Shown one piece after another: positions 22,701-33,490 of a stretch of 64,000 bases of DNA (positions within the stretch are counted from its first letter, which is position 1; the number at the start of each line of letters is the position of its first letter). Both the position numbers and the translations under genes were made by a program. Source of the stretch: Bombyx mori (lineage: Eukaryota; Arthropoda; Insecta; Lepidoptera; Bombycidae); NCBI RefSeq assembly GCF_030269925.1, contig NC_085131.1:7611501-7675500 (forward strand), written 5' to 3'. The notes beneath the pieces were generated by a model. It made no database searches. It saw only the letters and a list, made by a program, of their open reading frames with translations, and was not told where the DNA came from.

Positions 22701-23816
22701 AACGTAACAGTTTCACCTGCAGTTGCAACTCAACATTCTTATGTGTCATCATTTTGACGAACATCGCGTAATCATTGGCGGCCCATATCTGTTCGAATAA
22801 TCGCCGATGGAATTGAGCGGGCAGTCCCGCCAAATCTCTTGCTGACAGTTTGCAGGCCGCTTCAAACTGTTCCGCCGTAATCCCAATGTCATCCATAAAC
22901 GAGCCCAGCATTACGTCTACCTATAATTTATTTACTTAAAATTACCATTTTTAAAACGGAAAATGTGGCAACTAAAATTCTTTTTTTTTATTGTAGAATC
23001 TGTTCTTATAAATGTATTCGACAACATTTGAAAGTAAGGAGTTAGTTAGAAAGGACTAGCGTTTCAAGTTCATTAACCTAACATTTTTAATAACAAGCTT
23101 TTAAGAATTCGCTCACCAAATTACGATAGTCAATGTGAATTTTCTTGTATTCAGCTCTATCGATTACTTCTCCATTTTCTGTCGGCTCAAACGCTGTTAA
23201 TTAAAAACGCCTGGGCTATGAATTTTAGCAATCACATTGTAGCGTTCTTTCATGTTAATTTTGAGGACGATGGAAATTATTGGAATCATAACTTTAATTA
23301 ATAATTTAAATAATAAAATGAACCTCTCTGCGGTATGGTATTAGCGGTATTGTTAATGGGTCTCTAAGAAATGCATACAGTTGACGATGATATGATGATT
23401 ATAGAAAAAACCTATGAATCTAATGTTGTAAAGTGAAGGTAGGTACTATCGTTTCGATGATTTTACTTTGGGTAAAATTTTCACTGAATATTTAATTAAT
23501 TTAGTTCACAAAAGCTGATACGCATATTAACGAATGATCGTCTGTTGCGAATACAAATATTTTACATTTGAATATTGCCGGCCCCCTTATTTGACCTCTT
23601 GTATAGTACAAGGTACGAGTAATAGAATGCAATCTAAAGAATAGAATAGAAAAGAAAGAATAGAATACAATGCAATGTGAACTTACGCAATGATCTTTCT
23701 TCAATAAATGTTTGTAAAGGTACGTTCCATATGGGTCCGTGAAGAAAACCCACCAAGGAATCGAACACCCATGCATTTCCATCGTATTCAAGATTATCCA
23801 TATTAATGTCTGTCAT
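19783..23816 (-). CDS. CFAP36: Cilia- and flagella-associated protein 36 (CFAP36/BARTL1), seven coding exons
   Basis: The family has an N-terminal BART-like domain that binds ARL3-type GTPases and acts in cilia and the sperm axoneme. Minus-strand exons in order: 23816-23687, 23193-23117, 22920-22717, 21721-21585, 20984-20777, 20460-20334, 19937-19783. All junctions are GT-AG, phases agree and the spliced product is 345 aa (human 342). BART-domain hallmarks are DSLVGFLHGPIWNVPLQTFI (about 18-38), DIGITAEQFEAAC and MMTHKNVELQLQ up to about residue 137. An acidic linker (NEEWPDNDD) follows. Then comes the conserved coiled segment EELRARQEYLKQQRDKLLAL and a short C-terminal block LRRALASKLKTEVVD. 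The start at MTDINMDN is chosen because an overlapping upstream ATG is out of frame and stops at once. Introns carry a MITE, a Bm1 fragment and family D/E repeats. Confidence 0.92.
20144..20272. mobile_element. Short palindromic MITE, copy 2
   Basis: The ends share GCTTAGTGCGAGTTTTTTAA and its inverse with the copy at 17408-17585. The interior is shorter by about 50 bp and keeps CCGCTAGGGGCGCTGTTCCA in opposite orientation to copy 1. It lies in CFAP36 intron 6. Confidence 0.7.
21148..21242 (-). mobile_element. Bm1 SINE fragment
   Basis: The minus strand matches the central Bm1 body (ACGGCGGCCCCACCCTT and AAATAGGCAAGGTGGTGG on plus). It is truncated on both sides, within CFAP36 intron 4. Confidence 0.6.
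21243..21530. repeat. Probable dispersed insect repeat
   Basis: Two stretches with the wording AATCGGTCCAGCCGTTTAG / AGTCGATCCAGCCGTTTAG occur about 140 bp apart. This phrase also appears near 42330 (AATCGGTCCAGCCGTTCCAG), so it is a common repeat motif, class not determined. Confidence 0.4.
21778..22020 (+). repeat. Dispersed repeat family D, copy 3
   Basis: Same order of shared words as at 16960 and 28235: GTGAGCTCACGGGCTCAACC, CACTGGCCCTAG, CAGTGCTTCG, GAATCTACCATCGGATCGG. It lies in CFAP36 intron 3, plus orientation. Confidence 0.6.
22345..22565 (+). repeat. Dispersed repeat family E, copy 1
   Basis: Shares GGTGGGATTAGCTAACAGCT, CCCGAGCGC and the TCACCAGGACAGGTGGG box, in opposite orientation, with 37838-37998. 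Its 3' half overlaps family D wording (GATCGG, then CTGAGAAGATC), so the two families are related. It lies in CFAP36 intron 3. Confidence 0.6.
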
Positions 23817-24975
23817 GTCATGAAATTGAGTTTGTGCGAGATCACTTAATTTAATATCAGTGGCGAAAAAACGTATTTCTTCTCCTATATACGTAGTGCT
23901 GAGTGGCGACTGCTAGGCTTTTTTAACCCAAACTGTTAAACTGTGTTTACGTTTTTGTTGTCAGAGTAACTGTTTGTTTGAAAAATTAGTTGTCAAGGAA
24001 AAAGGGTACTATATAACTACAAACTCCCTGGTGTATACTTAAATGTTAATTCAGTTATTTAATCTTGTTTAATAAATGTACCTACATATGGTAAATAATT
24101 TGAGGGAAAATGATGATATACCTTAGACGAGAACAATAACAGCATTATATCAACAACAGCTGTTATTGTTTTGAATCAATATCCAAGGTCATCTAAACAT
24201 GTCAATGAATAAGAGACGACTTTTTGGCGAGAACGCGAGGAGCGAAATCGTGTGAATTGTGTCTATTGAAGTCTTCGTAAATTCCCATCATTTTACTACA
24301 CCTAATTGTTATTTCATTCCATCATCCCATCACGTTTTATTTAGTTTCCTCTCAATAGGTTACAAACTCAAACTAACCAATTTCACTTCATTCCGCACTA
24401 TAGTACTATTTTTCAAAAAATGGTGTGTAGGTCTAAGTAAAGTGAAGGAAAAACGTAAAGTTAAAGTGTAAGTACAAAGTGGTGTAATGAATTTAAAGAA
24501 TAATTGAAGGGGTTTTTTTTAACTCGCGCGACTTCGCGTAGCGGTATTGTCTCATCTAATTTCATTCGTTTTCTATATTTTTCATACAATCGATGTAGTT
24601 GTGGATACAAAGTTTGACTGTATGGGTATAAATTCTTTTGCCTGACCAATAGAAGACATAAGCAAAAAAGTCAATTTGTTCATGAATCAAATTAATTACA
24701 TTGTACAAATTATTTTGAAACTATCAATTTAACAGTCGAAAATGGTTGAATTCAAAAAGTAAAGTACCCACAGATATCAATCTTACGAAAAATAAAATAA
24801 CCAAAGAATCTAGAAAATACGCAATCCTTTAATATGAACCTAAGAGTAAAACAATAGGAATGTGAATCGAAATCCGTACTATTTTCGTGGACGAAAACTG
24901 ATTTGATTTGCTTTAATTCGTATATAATATGTTAAAGTGTATAAAGTTTCATCTGTAATTTGGGCTAGAATTAAT
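23817..24975. promoter_or_regulatory. Divergent intergenic region between CFAP36 and PIGH
   Basis: The 1.16 kb between two head-to-head start codons must hold both promoters. No TATA box is placed convincingly. A minus-strand open stretch at 24530-24649 looks exon-like but is unassigned (see findings). Confidence 0.4.
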
Positions 24976-27548
24976 ATGAAAATGATGACTAGATGTATCC
25001 CGGAAAAAAACAAAGGCTTTTTCAAACGCTTAGATAAATGTCTCCTTTTATCCCATGAGAATAGCGAAGGCTTGAAAATCAATTTAATGATTGAAAAAGG
25101 CGGTATTCCTAACTATATGCAATTCGACATATCTTTTAATTTAGAAAAATCCTATAGTTATAAATCTAGCAAATTATTTCTCTTATGGTCTGTCATACTA
25201 TTGAATTGTTTAATTGTCACTTATGTAGGAATAACATTGGAATTAGTGATAACTTTTTTTACTATATGTATGTGTTTAGCGATTATTTGGTTCCGTATGC
25301 TAAAATCAGGTATGTTCACTGAGTTTAGTACACAAAAAAATTAAATAAGTGGCATTTAAGAAATGCTGAATTTGTTTTTTATTATGCCCCAAAAGGTTAG
25401 ATATTGCTATTTTGAAATGAAGGTGTAATAGTTTATTAGCTAGAAATATGTCTTATGCCATTAAACTTAGTGAAACAATAAGATTTTTAAATGTATGTTT
25501 CAGAAACAGTCTTGATCGTTCCAAATGTTGGTATACGCAGCACTCAGAATTATCCAACCAGAAACTTACACACCTTTGTATCATGGGACAGAATTGAAGA
25601 TATTATTATAAATGAAGTTATTGTGACGGTTAGCTTCTAATTTAATTTTTATCAAATTATATTGTGGCTTGAATGGTGGAAGGCTGCTGGAAGGGTGATT
25701 TATAACAAGCATTGTATAGAGATTACATGAATGAATGAAACATCATTTCAGTTTGTCAGGCTTTTGTAATTGGGTATGTTTGTATATGGATTATTAGTAA
25801 TTTTGGATTTCCAGTTGCTTTCCAAACATGGATTTTACTTGCAATGTTAATACGATCTTAACTCAACCTTAACATCATTAAATCTTCCGCGAGTCAGCCA
25901 TGTATTCTGGTTTGAACAGTAGTGGTATAGTACAGATGTTAATTCATTTAGACTTTTACCTCATGTCTTAATGCATTATTGACAGATCATGCTTAAGGTC
26001 TCCGTTTAGTAAAAACTGGTTAAACTGCTTTGGTACTTTTTATAATTCACAAGGATATGGAGAAGTCTGTATAAAGGTACTAACAAAATAGCTAAAGAGA
26101 ATAGTCGCTGCCTGATTTATAGGCTATCTGTAGAAAAGCAATAGATAAAGTAGACAGTAGAAAAGCTAATTAATAGGTTGGTGGTCAATAAGTTAACTGG
26201 AGACAGAATTAAGGATAAAACAAAGTCAATCAATACTTTTGTAGTCACACATAGGCACATTTAAATGTGTTTTTTTAAATACTTATGCAATGTAAGCCAG
26301 TAGAATGAATTTTTCAAATAGTTTTGTATTATAATTTTGTTTCAGTCTAAAGTTCTTTATTACTTGACTATTTTGGTTAAAGAAGATCCTGAGAACACTG
26401 GAAACATTGAACAAAATCAATCAACCCGACTGGTGCCTCTTTTTTTGGTATTTAATTTATTCAATCACACATTATAAAAGAAGTTATTTCTTGTTTTAAA
26501 GCTTTCTTGGTAGCACCCTGCCTATTTCTTCTCCAAAGCAGAAATTTGTTTTAGTTTGAAGGGTGGGGCAGCCGTTGTTTTGTAAAAACCGAGACCTAAG
26601 AACTCATATTTTTAAGTGGGTGGCGTGTTTTAAAGCTTTCTTGGTAGCACCCTGCCTATTTCTTCTCCAAAGCAGAAATTTGTTTTAGTTTGAAGGGTGG
26701 GGCAGCCGTTGTTTTGTAAAAACCGAGACCTAAGAACTCATATTTTTAAGTGGGTGGCGGCATTTACTTTCTAAGAGACTATCTCCAGTAACCACTTAAC
26801 ACCAGATGGGCCGTGAGCTCGTCCACTTATTAGGCAATGAAAAAAAATTGGGTTTTAATCTCATGTTTTTTTATTGCCCTTTTGGGCAGACTACCTGATG
26901 GTGAATTTTTACCGTCGCCCAATGACTTCAACAATGCCAGGGGCAGAGCCAAGCCGCTGCCTACCGTTAAGTTCTCTCCACAAACCTCGTTTGAAGAAGG
27001 ACAAGTCATAGCGCTTGGAAAACACTGTGAAAACCGGATGGTATGTGGCAAAAAATATCACTGGAAACATACTATAGATGAATGCTGTGGCTTCAGGTAG
27101 TATGGATGAACTCTACTCCGGTCGAGGGCGGTGCGATGGTACAAACGAGATGATGGAATCATAAACAATTCAAGTTGCAGTTAAATTCTTTAAGTGGTAC
27201 TGAATGTTCATTGAGATCAACCTAACATTTAATATCTTATATTATAAACTATTTACTATACTGCTAATGCTATGTGGAATAACAATGAACCACAGAATTA
27301 TTAAAATAATAAAAACAGATTCAGCCTGTTTCACCTTTAACAACACTGCAAAAATATGAGTCAATTATTTATTGGTTACATGGCCTCTATTTCAATGCAC
27401 AGGTGATTTTAATCTCTGGTCTCAGACCAGGCATCTACATGAAGAATTTTGTATTTGTTTCTAGAGGACAAGACCCAGTTTGGCGGTGTTGGAGAAGATT
27501 TATGCAGATGTACAAGACTTACTGACGGAGGCTAAGCAACAAGTGTAA
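24976..27548 (+). CDS. PIGH: Phosphatidylinositol N-acetylglucosaminyltransferase subunit H (PIG-H), four exons
   Basis: PIG-H is a subunit of the ER GPI-GlcNAc transferase, which adds GlcNAc from UDP-GlcNAc to phosphatidylinositol in the first step of GPI-anchor synthesis. Exons: 24976-25309, 25504-25628, 26346-26447, 27465-27548; the product is 214 aa (human 188). The N-terminal cytosolic part is followed by a hydrophobic hairpin at residues 67-106. The PIG-H domain then reads ETVLIVPNVGIRSTQNYP, SWDRIEDIIINEVI, KVLYYLTILVK, RLVPLF and ends RPSLAVLEKIYADV, matching the human order. The first ATG in the frame is 24976; two further ATGs follow within four codons. The exon 3 donor (GTATTT) is weak. 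Intron 3 holds a Bm1 copy with an internal tandem duplication. CFAP36 lies head-to-head upstream. Confidence 0.92.
26493..26759 (+). repeat. Tandem duplication (2 x about 133 bp) inside a Bm1 SINE
   Basis: The block starting GTTTTAAAGCTTTCTTGG at 26493 recurs at 26627 with no differences seen, period 134. It covers the left flank and the central Bm1 body. Because the copies appear identical although the SINE itself is diverged, the duplication is recent. Confidence 0.85.
26505..26848 (+). mobile_element. Bm1 SINE, 5' truncated, with internal duplication
   Basis: Contains the Bm1 body (CACCCTGCCTATTTCT, GGGTGGGGCAGCCGTTG) twice and then the single 3' part (CCAGTAACCACTTAACACCA) with A-rich tail. 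It lies in PIGH intron 3, sense orientation. Confidence 0.75.
26862..26990 (+). repeat. Dispersed repeat family C, copy 1
   Basis: Shares TTTTTTATTGCC, then CAATGCCAGGGGCAG and GCCAAGC..CCGCCTACCG-type words with 57290-57425 (same strand) and 33375-33490 (opposite strand). Confidence 0.55.
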
Positions 27549-27689
27549 CCTGATTCTTAAGTTATTATACTAAAATATTATAGCAATGGATATTGAATTT
27601 CTGTGAAGTTACTTCATAATTTCTCAGAGTTTTGATTCTTTGAGTTATGCATCACGGAATGTGGTCACAGGGGTTTATTGTTTAATCAG

Positions 27690-27860
27690 CTTATCAAGTG
27701 GCTAGTTACCACGATTAGTGTGGCATGGGTCTGGGTTTGAATCGCAGTCGGAGCTCATAATTTTATTAATGTTATTTGCGAATTGGGACCTGGGTATATT
27801 CTTGTATCGGAAGTGTATGAAGACAGTGGAACCTCTAGTTTGGGGCTGTTTAACATGTAT
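27690..27860 (+). mobile_element. Possible second tRNA-derived SINE, diverged
   Basis: A box A-like TGGCTAGTTACCACG and a box B-like GGTTTGAATCGC are spaced about 35 bp apart, followed by a non-tRNA body. The acceptor stem does not close, so it is not a functional tRNA gene. It is not Bm1. Confidence 0.35.
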
Positions 27861-28090
27861 TGAATAAGTATACTTTTTGTATCTTGATTTCTATTGTAGG
27901 TAAAATTAATTTAGTATTTTAACGATATTAACTATTTTAAAAATATTCAAGCCAGTGAAAATTGAAAAATAGATGATAAATTTTATGAAATATTAAACTT
28001 TTAAATATAAATGTTATTATGTTACAATTTGCAATGTAGGTATGTAGTATGTTATAGTTGATTATATATGTGTAACTTAATCAGTATTCA

Positions 28091-28096
28091 AATAAA
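28091..28096 (+). terminator. Candidate PIGH poly(A) signal
   Basis: AATAAA about 540 bases after the PIGH stop, followed by T-rich sequence. It is the first canonical signal after the stop that I see. Confidence 0.4.
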
Positions 28097-28234
28097 ATTG
28101 TCCTTCAGTAAACAACGCGATTTTTATATATTTTTTTTATGATAATAGAAAAATGGTGCTCTGATTAAATGAAAAAACCTACTAATTGTTCATAGACTAG
28201 CAAGTCTACCAACTTTATTTTAATAACAAATAAA

Positions 28235-28550
28235 GATACTTTTTTTTTATCTACCTATGTTGATAGCCTTGAAAGGATATTTCAGCTTCTTTACGTGTAG
28301 GTGAGCTCACGGGGCTCTAACTGGGAGTGTTGCTAACACTGGCCCTAGCAAAAGCAGTGCTTCGCAGAATCTACCACTGGATCGCAAACGCTTTCCACTG
28401 AGAAGATCCGGCGAGAAACCCATAGACTCGTGTTAATTCACTCGTTGAGCCTTGCGACGGGTTCGACGAGGACGGTGACTGATGCTTGGAGTACCTAAAA
28501 GCACCGTTAATGGATCGGGAGGATCCGTAATGACGTGTTTAGGGCAGGAT
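28235..28550 (+). repeat. Dispersed repeat family D, longest copy
   Basis: The fullest copy of the family: GTGAGCTCACGGGGCTC, CACTGGCCCTAGCAAAAGCA, CTTCGCAGAATCTACCACTG, then CACTGAGAAGATCCGGCGAG and a 3' region ending AGGATCCGTAATG. A T-run lies at its left end. Confidence 0.6.
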
Positions 28551-28727
28551 ACACCTATCGCATAGTAAAGACTATCACAAAAGAAACATTAAAATGGTTT
28601 TACTCCCTTTGTTTTGATTGCATGTATTTAATATGGATCGAATAATAATAGTCTCCGGCTCTCGTCCAAAAGATACCGGTCTATGAGTTCAGAAAATGTC
28701 AGTACTTTACATCTATATTAATACAAA

Positions 28728-28927
28728 TCTACAGTGGTTTTTATGGATGTTCCGTTATAACTACTGAACCATGCATCCGATTGACTTGAAACTTGGTATC
28801 CATGTAGAAAATACATGGACTTAATGGATAGGCTAATATTTATATGAGTGTTGGACTCCCCAATAATAATGACAATAAATAATAATGTTAATTTTAAATG
28901 CCCAGCGAAGCGGGCGAGTACGGTTAG
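28728..28927 (+). mobile_element. Helitron-like non-autonomous element, copy 1
   Basis: Starts TCTACAGTGGTTTTTATGGA and ends in a GC-rich stem (GCCCAGCGAAGCGGGCG) just before GGTTAG|T. An opposite-strand relative at 38761-38992 keeps the canonical CTAG terminus. TC...CTRR ends with a subterminal hairpin are Helitron hallmarks. Confidence 0.5.
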
Positions 28928-29484
28928 TCTATTAGGTACTATTTTTACTACTACTACTACTAGATCATCCAGATTCATCCAGATATAACGTCATCCAAAG
29001 AGAGATTACATCATCCAGATCTCGGAGCTTGAGTTACGTCTGTAATTTGAGGTAGGCACTATCATAAACTCAGAAAGTCTATATCGGAATCCTTTTTACC
29101 TAAAGTTTGATAGTTTTTAGGATCACATTTATTTATCAAACAACTCGGTATAGATGTTTTATAGCATATTTTAGGTAAGTATTATCGTCAAACATTTTGA
29201 GAGGTTTTTATTGATAACTCGCTATCAAGAAAGCGTACAATCAGGCGATCGATTTTGACAGCATAGATTGAAGATTTTGAAATGAGTCATCGTGAGTCAG
29301 ATAGATACTTTTACAAAGAAATTTAATATTTTTTATATCATGTTATTTTAAAACAAAACATCTCCTAATATTAATAATAATTTAACCAACGTAATATGTC
29401 GTTTAAATTAATATTAATGTGGTTGGGGAGAATTGAACCGCATTGGTTTAAAAAAAAAAGGTGAAAAGAAAAATTAAGAATAAA

Positions 29485-29925
29485 TATCAAGTGCATACAT
29501 ACGGCAGAGATGCGAATGTTGAGATGGATATGTGGAGTGATAAGAATGGACAAGATAAATAATGAGTATATCAGAGGAAGTGTGAAAGTAGACCCGGTAA
29601 TCTACAAATTATAGAGCGGACGGTTAGCGTGGTATGGATATGTGATGCGAGAGAAAAGAGAGAGAGAGAGAGAGAGAGAGAAGAGAAGAGAGAGAGAGAG
29701 AGAGAGAGAAGATGCATGTGACTAGGAGATGTATGGAAATGGTAGTGCAAGGCAGAGGGGGAAGAGGTCGACCGAAGAAGACATGGTTAGAGTGTTTGAG
29801 TGACGATATTAGATAGAGAGAGAGAGAGAGGAGTGAGTGTTGAGATGACGGCTGATAGAAGAGAATGGAAGAGAAAAATTAGCTGTGTTGACCCCACCTA
29901 GTGGGATAAGGTGGAGAAAAAAAGA
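29485..29925 (+). pseudogene. LINE relic (reverse-transcriptase C-terminus) broken by an AG microsatellite
   Basis: Plus-strand frames give MLRWICGVIRMDKINNEYI, then LAWYGYVMRR, then RRGRGRPKKTWLECLSDDI and RREWKRKI. This is the standard C-terminal tail of RTE-class LINE ORFs, with stops and frame changes. A GA-rich expansion (29651-29710) interrupts it after VMRR. Confidence 0.7.
29651..29710. repeat. (AG)n microsatellite
   Basis: About 60 bp of nearly uninterrupted AG dinucleotides, with a shorter second tract near 29815-29830. Confidence 0.9.
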
Positions 29926-29935
29926 AGAGAGATAT

Positions 29936-30190
29936 CAAGTCGTTGTGACTTGACGCCCGGTGCATTCGTATCAAGCGATGTGACTGTGCCGATGCCCGAA
30001 TCCCGCGGGCAGGTTTTTTTGATGAAATACGTACTCAGGGTACATAACAATTGTTCTCGAATTAATTCCACGATGAAAGAATAACTTCCCAAAATATTAT
30101 TGTACTATAAGCGTATTGTAGCACGTGAGGTAGTTACCTCCACCAAGCCTATTTGTTATCCGTTGCAGTTTGAAGGGTCGGAGAAATGTT
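29936..30190 (+). mobile_element. Bm1 SINE, old and diverged
   Basis: The tRNA head is recognisable (AAGTCGTTGTGACTTGACGC and CCCGAATCCCGCGGGCAGG) with a degraded body to GTTTGAAGGGTCGGAG. The tail is missing. Confidence 0.6.
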
Positions 30191-30390
30191 TATTCAATAT
30201 AATTGAAACTAACAACATGTCTGTAGGTACGTTGTGTCATATATGGCCTCCTATAATCACTATACAAGGAGGACCATGAGCGTTTTCACCTAGGGAAAAA
30301 CTATTTTGTCAATATGGATTTTAGTAAATATATGTTTTTCAACACATTTTTATGTATGTAGTGATGTCTTCCGCGGTGTACCAGTTTAAT

Positions 30391-30408
30391 GTGTGTGTGT
30401 GTGTGTGT
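30391..30408. repeat. (GT)n microsatellite
   Basis: Nine GT dinucleotides in a row. Confidence 0.85.
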
Positions 30409-30429
30409 AAATGCAGAGATATAAGGCAC

Positions 30430-30790
30430 TACAACGTACTCACAATAAGATGGCTCAAATTCACCCAAAGAACAATGCTGGGAGTTACCCTGCGAAATCG
30501 AATCGGAAATGCGGAGATTCACAAGAGAACCATGGTAACCGGCATTGCCCGTAAGATTACGAGGTTGAAGTGACTATGGACACGAACATTGTGCTCGCAT
30601 TGCTCGTAGAATAAATGGTCACAGTGCGGGTAGGACTCCCACAAGACGGACTGACTATTTGTTTAAGGTTGCGGGACGTCTCTGTTTGCGAGCACCGCAA
30701 GACCGGTTTTTTTGGCAAACTTTGAGGAAGGCCTTATATTCAGCAGTAGATTTTTATAATGACGATAACGACGAGAGTGGCCAAAATTAC
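30430..30790 (+). pseudogene. RTE-like LINE relic
   Basis: The plus frame reads FTQRTMLGVTLRNRIGNAEI, then RTMVTGIARKITRLK. After frame breaks the typical 3' end follows (CAAACTTTGAGGAAGGCCTT, near CAGCAGTAGA). The relic at 56440-56825 has the same order of words. Confidence 0.7.
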
Positions 30791-31022
30791 GGGTTAAACC
30801 ATTTTTAAGGCGTGGAATACGTGCTCGAAAGTAATTTATTATTATTTAATTCATTTATGTCAGATATGATTATTACTCCATGTTAATGTATAGTAACAAT
30901 GATTTCTTAAAAATATGTTAGTAAGGGCATAGTAACAAAACAAAAGTAAAGAACCATATAATAAAATTAGAATAGTTTACCATTTCGAGGAATTTTATGG
31001 ACCTATCTACAATTATTGAGTA

Positions 31023-31221
31023 AAGGTCCTTTTATCTCGAGAACGTCATGGCTAGGATGCTGTTGGGGCTAGACCCTACCCTGCAGAGAAAGGACGCGCA
31101 TCGCTTTCTTATGAAGGCATAGAACTCGTCATGCCCGATGCGCTACATAATCAAGGCAGCCCCATCAATCCTAAGTGTATCGTTATACTCTACTCGTATA
31201 GGCATTTAGAAGGAGGACCTT
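31023..31221. mobile_element. Possible small TIR element
   Basis: AAGGTCCT at the left is matched by AGGACCTT at the right, each abutting TA. The inverted repeats are only about 8-10 bp, so this is tentative. Confidence 0.25.
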
Positions 31222-31585
31222 TATCTAAAACCACACTTAGTATTGTACGTGTTACATTGTTATATTGAATAGGATTTAAATTTGGACGACATATGTTACA
31301 CGTACAGCTTATCAGTTTGTAATCAAAAAGAAAATTTGTAATCTTGTTAGTAATGACTAATGCTCGTTATCTTTCGTTGCACACTTGAGATAAAGCGTTG
31401 CGTAAGATGAACTATGGTGCTTTTCTGTAAAACAGACACAAAGACAGACGAGTTTCAGTGATGCGTGGAGACAACTGATTAGATAGATACGTCTCATTTA
31501 TTTATTTAAGTGAGTTAACTAGGCCACTTTGTCATGAATCGCTAGAGAAGTCCATAGACAATGCAACGTGAACTCTCTTTGAAAG

Positions 31586-31826
31586 TTTTTTTATTGTTTA
31601 GATGGGTGGACGCGCTCACAGCCCACCTGATGTTAAGTGGTTACTGGAGCCCATAGACATCTACAACGTAAATGCGCCACCCACCTTGAGATATAAGTTC
31701 TAAGGTCTCAGTATAGTTACAACGGCTGCTCCACCCTTCAAACCGAAACGCATTACTGCTTCACAGCAAAAATAGGCAAGGTGGTGGTAACTACCCGTGT
31801 GGACTCACAAGAGGTCCTACCACCAG
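31586..31826 (-). mobile_element. Bm1 SINE, headless
   Basis: The minus strand carries the Bm1 body from CTGGTGGTAGGACCTC to the A-tail (T-run on plus). The tRNA head is absent, the usual 5' truncation. Confidence 0.85.
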
Positions 31827-32626
31827 TCCTTTGTGTGATGAAAAAAAACATTGTTTCTTTAGAGACGAGTTAAGCATTCGTACGCATATTGTGACAGATT
31901 TTACTCTACAATGTTCCAATTTGTTCCCAATTTGTATATAGGCTCGTCCTTCTTCAGTGAGGTTGCGTAAGGATTTTGAATGTTAATATTTTAATGTTTT
32001 CTTTCTGTAAATCTGTATTTTACTTTCATAGACAATTTTTTGATTTCTCTCTTTTTCATTCAGTTGATTAGCAAAGGATGTCGAGTGAATCATATAGTCA
32101 AGTCTTGTTCTGCATAGGCTGGTTACACATTGTGTTTTTTAAATAAAATATAGTTATGGCAAAGTGTTAATTTACGCTGATTTCTATTAAAACCCAAATA
32201 AATTAGCAGTTTTCGATCAAAATATTCCAAAACTCAAAGAACACTTTCAAGAACTATCGAAAACTAAAAGAAGGCTAGAGAATTAGGTAAGCTACAAATA
32301 TTGAATGTTACGTAAATTGAAATAACAAATAATCTGAATACCAATTTACTTTAACAGACATTGAAGTCGACCGAGAACTTGGACTATGGAAACATCAGTT
32401 AAGATCAGTAATCACTAACCCAACGAGTCTATCGACAAAAATTATTTTCTTTAATATTATTAAATTTATATGAGCGTTTGAAAATTCCTGCAAAGGCCTA
32501 TTTGAATGTATATTAACTTTAAAAATAAATCTGGATTATTAAATTACAATTTTAAAAATTATAGGTAGTACAGGCAAATTCTCTTATTTGAATTCAGCAT
32601 AAAAACTTGCGCTTCTTTTTTTTTTT

Positions 32627-32905
32627 CGGTCTACGCAGTCTTGGTTGGAAACGAACGTTTCGGACTTCATCAGAGCTGAAGACTGGCCGTCGTCTAGTCC
32701 CGATCTTAATCCGCTGGATTATGATTTATGGTCAGTTTTAGAGAGTACGGCTTGCTCTAAACGCCATGATAATTTGGGAGTCCCAAAACAATCCGTAAGA
32801 TTGGCAGTGAAAAATTTTCCCATGGAAAGAGTGCGTGCTTCTATTGATAACTGGCCTCAACGTTTAAAGGACTGTATTGCAGCCAATGGAGGCCACTTCG
32901 AATAA
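32627..32905 (+). pseudogene. Mariner (maT-like) transposase C-terminal fragment
   Basis: Encodes about the last 90 residues of a mariner transposase: DWPSSSPDLNPLDYDLW with the third catalytic Asp, then WPQRLKDCIAANGGHFE and stop. It closely parallels the C-terminus of the complete transposase at 39751-40791. The first two catalytic Asp residues and the 5' end are missing. Confidence 0.8.
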
Positions 32906-33374
32906 GATTTTTATACTTTAAATTGTTTTATATTTATGTATTAAACTAACACACTGTAAAAGTAATAAATGTTATTTGCAATAGATTTTTTTTATTTTTT
33001 ATTGTAACAGTATTTATGGTCAGACTAAGTATTCAGCAAATAATATATTTGCATGCATAATTAGTAATAAATTTGCTTTAAATGCTTTCTTAAACTATTT
33101 GCTTATCATTATGACGGCAAACTAGATCCGTCACCGACCGCGATATATCGAACCTGTACAAATTAACATCTTGCTTGCGTACGGCGCGACGCTCGGTTTA
33201 ATTACACACGTACATGAATTAATTGTTTAATTTAAAGGACACAACTCAAAGGTAGACTTGGAGGCAGGGCCGAATTGCGTCAGTTTTGTTTTAAGTAAAT
33301 AATATAATTTTTTTTATTGTTTTAGAAGATTTTTTTACAGATGTGCAAATTCACAAGAGGCTTGTGGAGAGTAT

Positions 33375-33490
33375 TAAGCGGTAATCAGCGGCTTGGCTCT
33401 GCCCCTGGCATTGCTGAAGTCCATGGGTGACGGTAACCACTCAGTATCAGGTAGGCCGTATGCTCGTCTGCCTACAAGGGCAAGAAAAAA
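33375..33490 (-). repeat. Dispersed repeat family C, copy 2
   Basis: The minus strand shares AGACGAGCATACGGCC, CAATGCCAGGGGCAGAGCCA and the CCGCTGATTACCG region with the copies at 26862 and 57290. Confidence 0.55.

Noticed and set aside
24937..24975. Longer PIGH N-terminus from 24937
   Set aside because: The frame there opens with GTG; the first ATG is at 24976.
29651..29830. CRISPR-like repeats
   Set aside because: Simple AG microsatellite within a LINE relic; no spacers. No CRISPR is expected in an insect genome.
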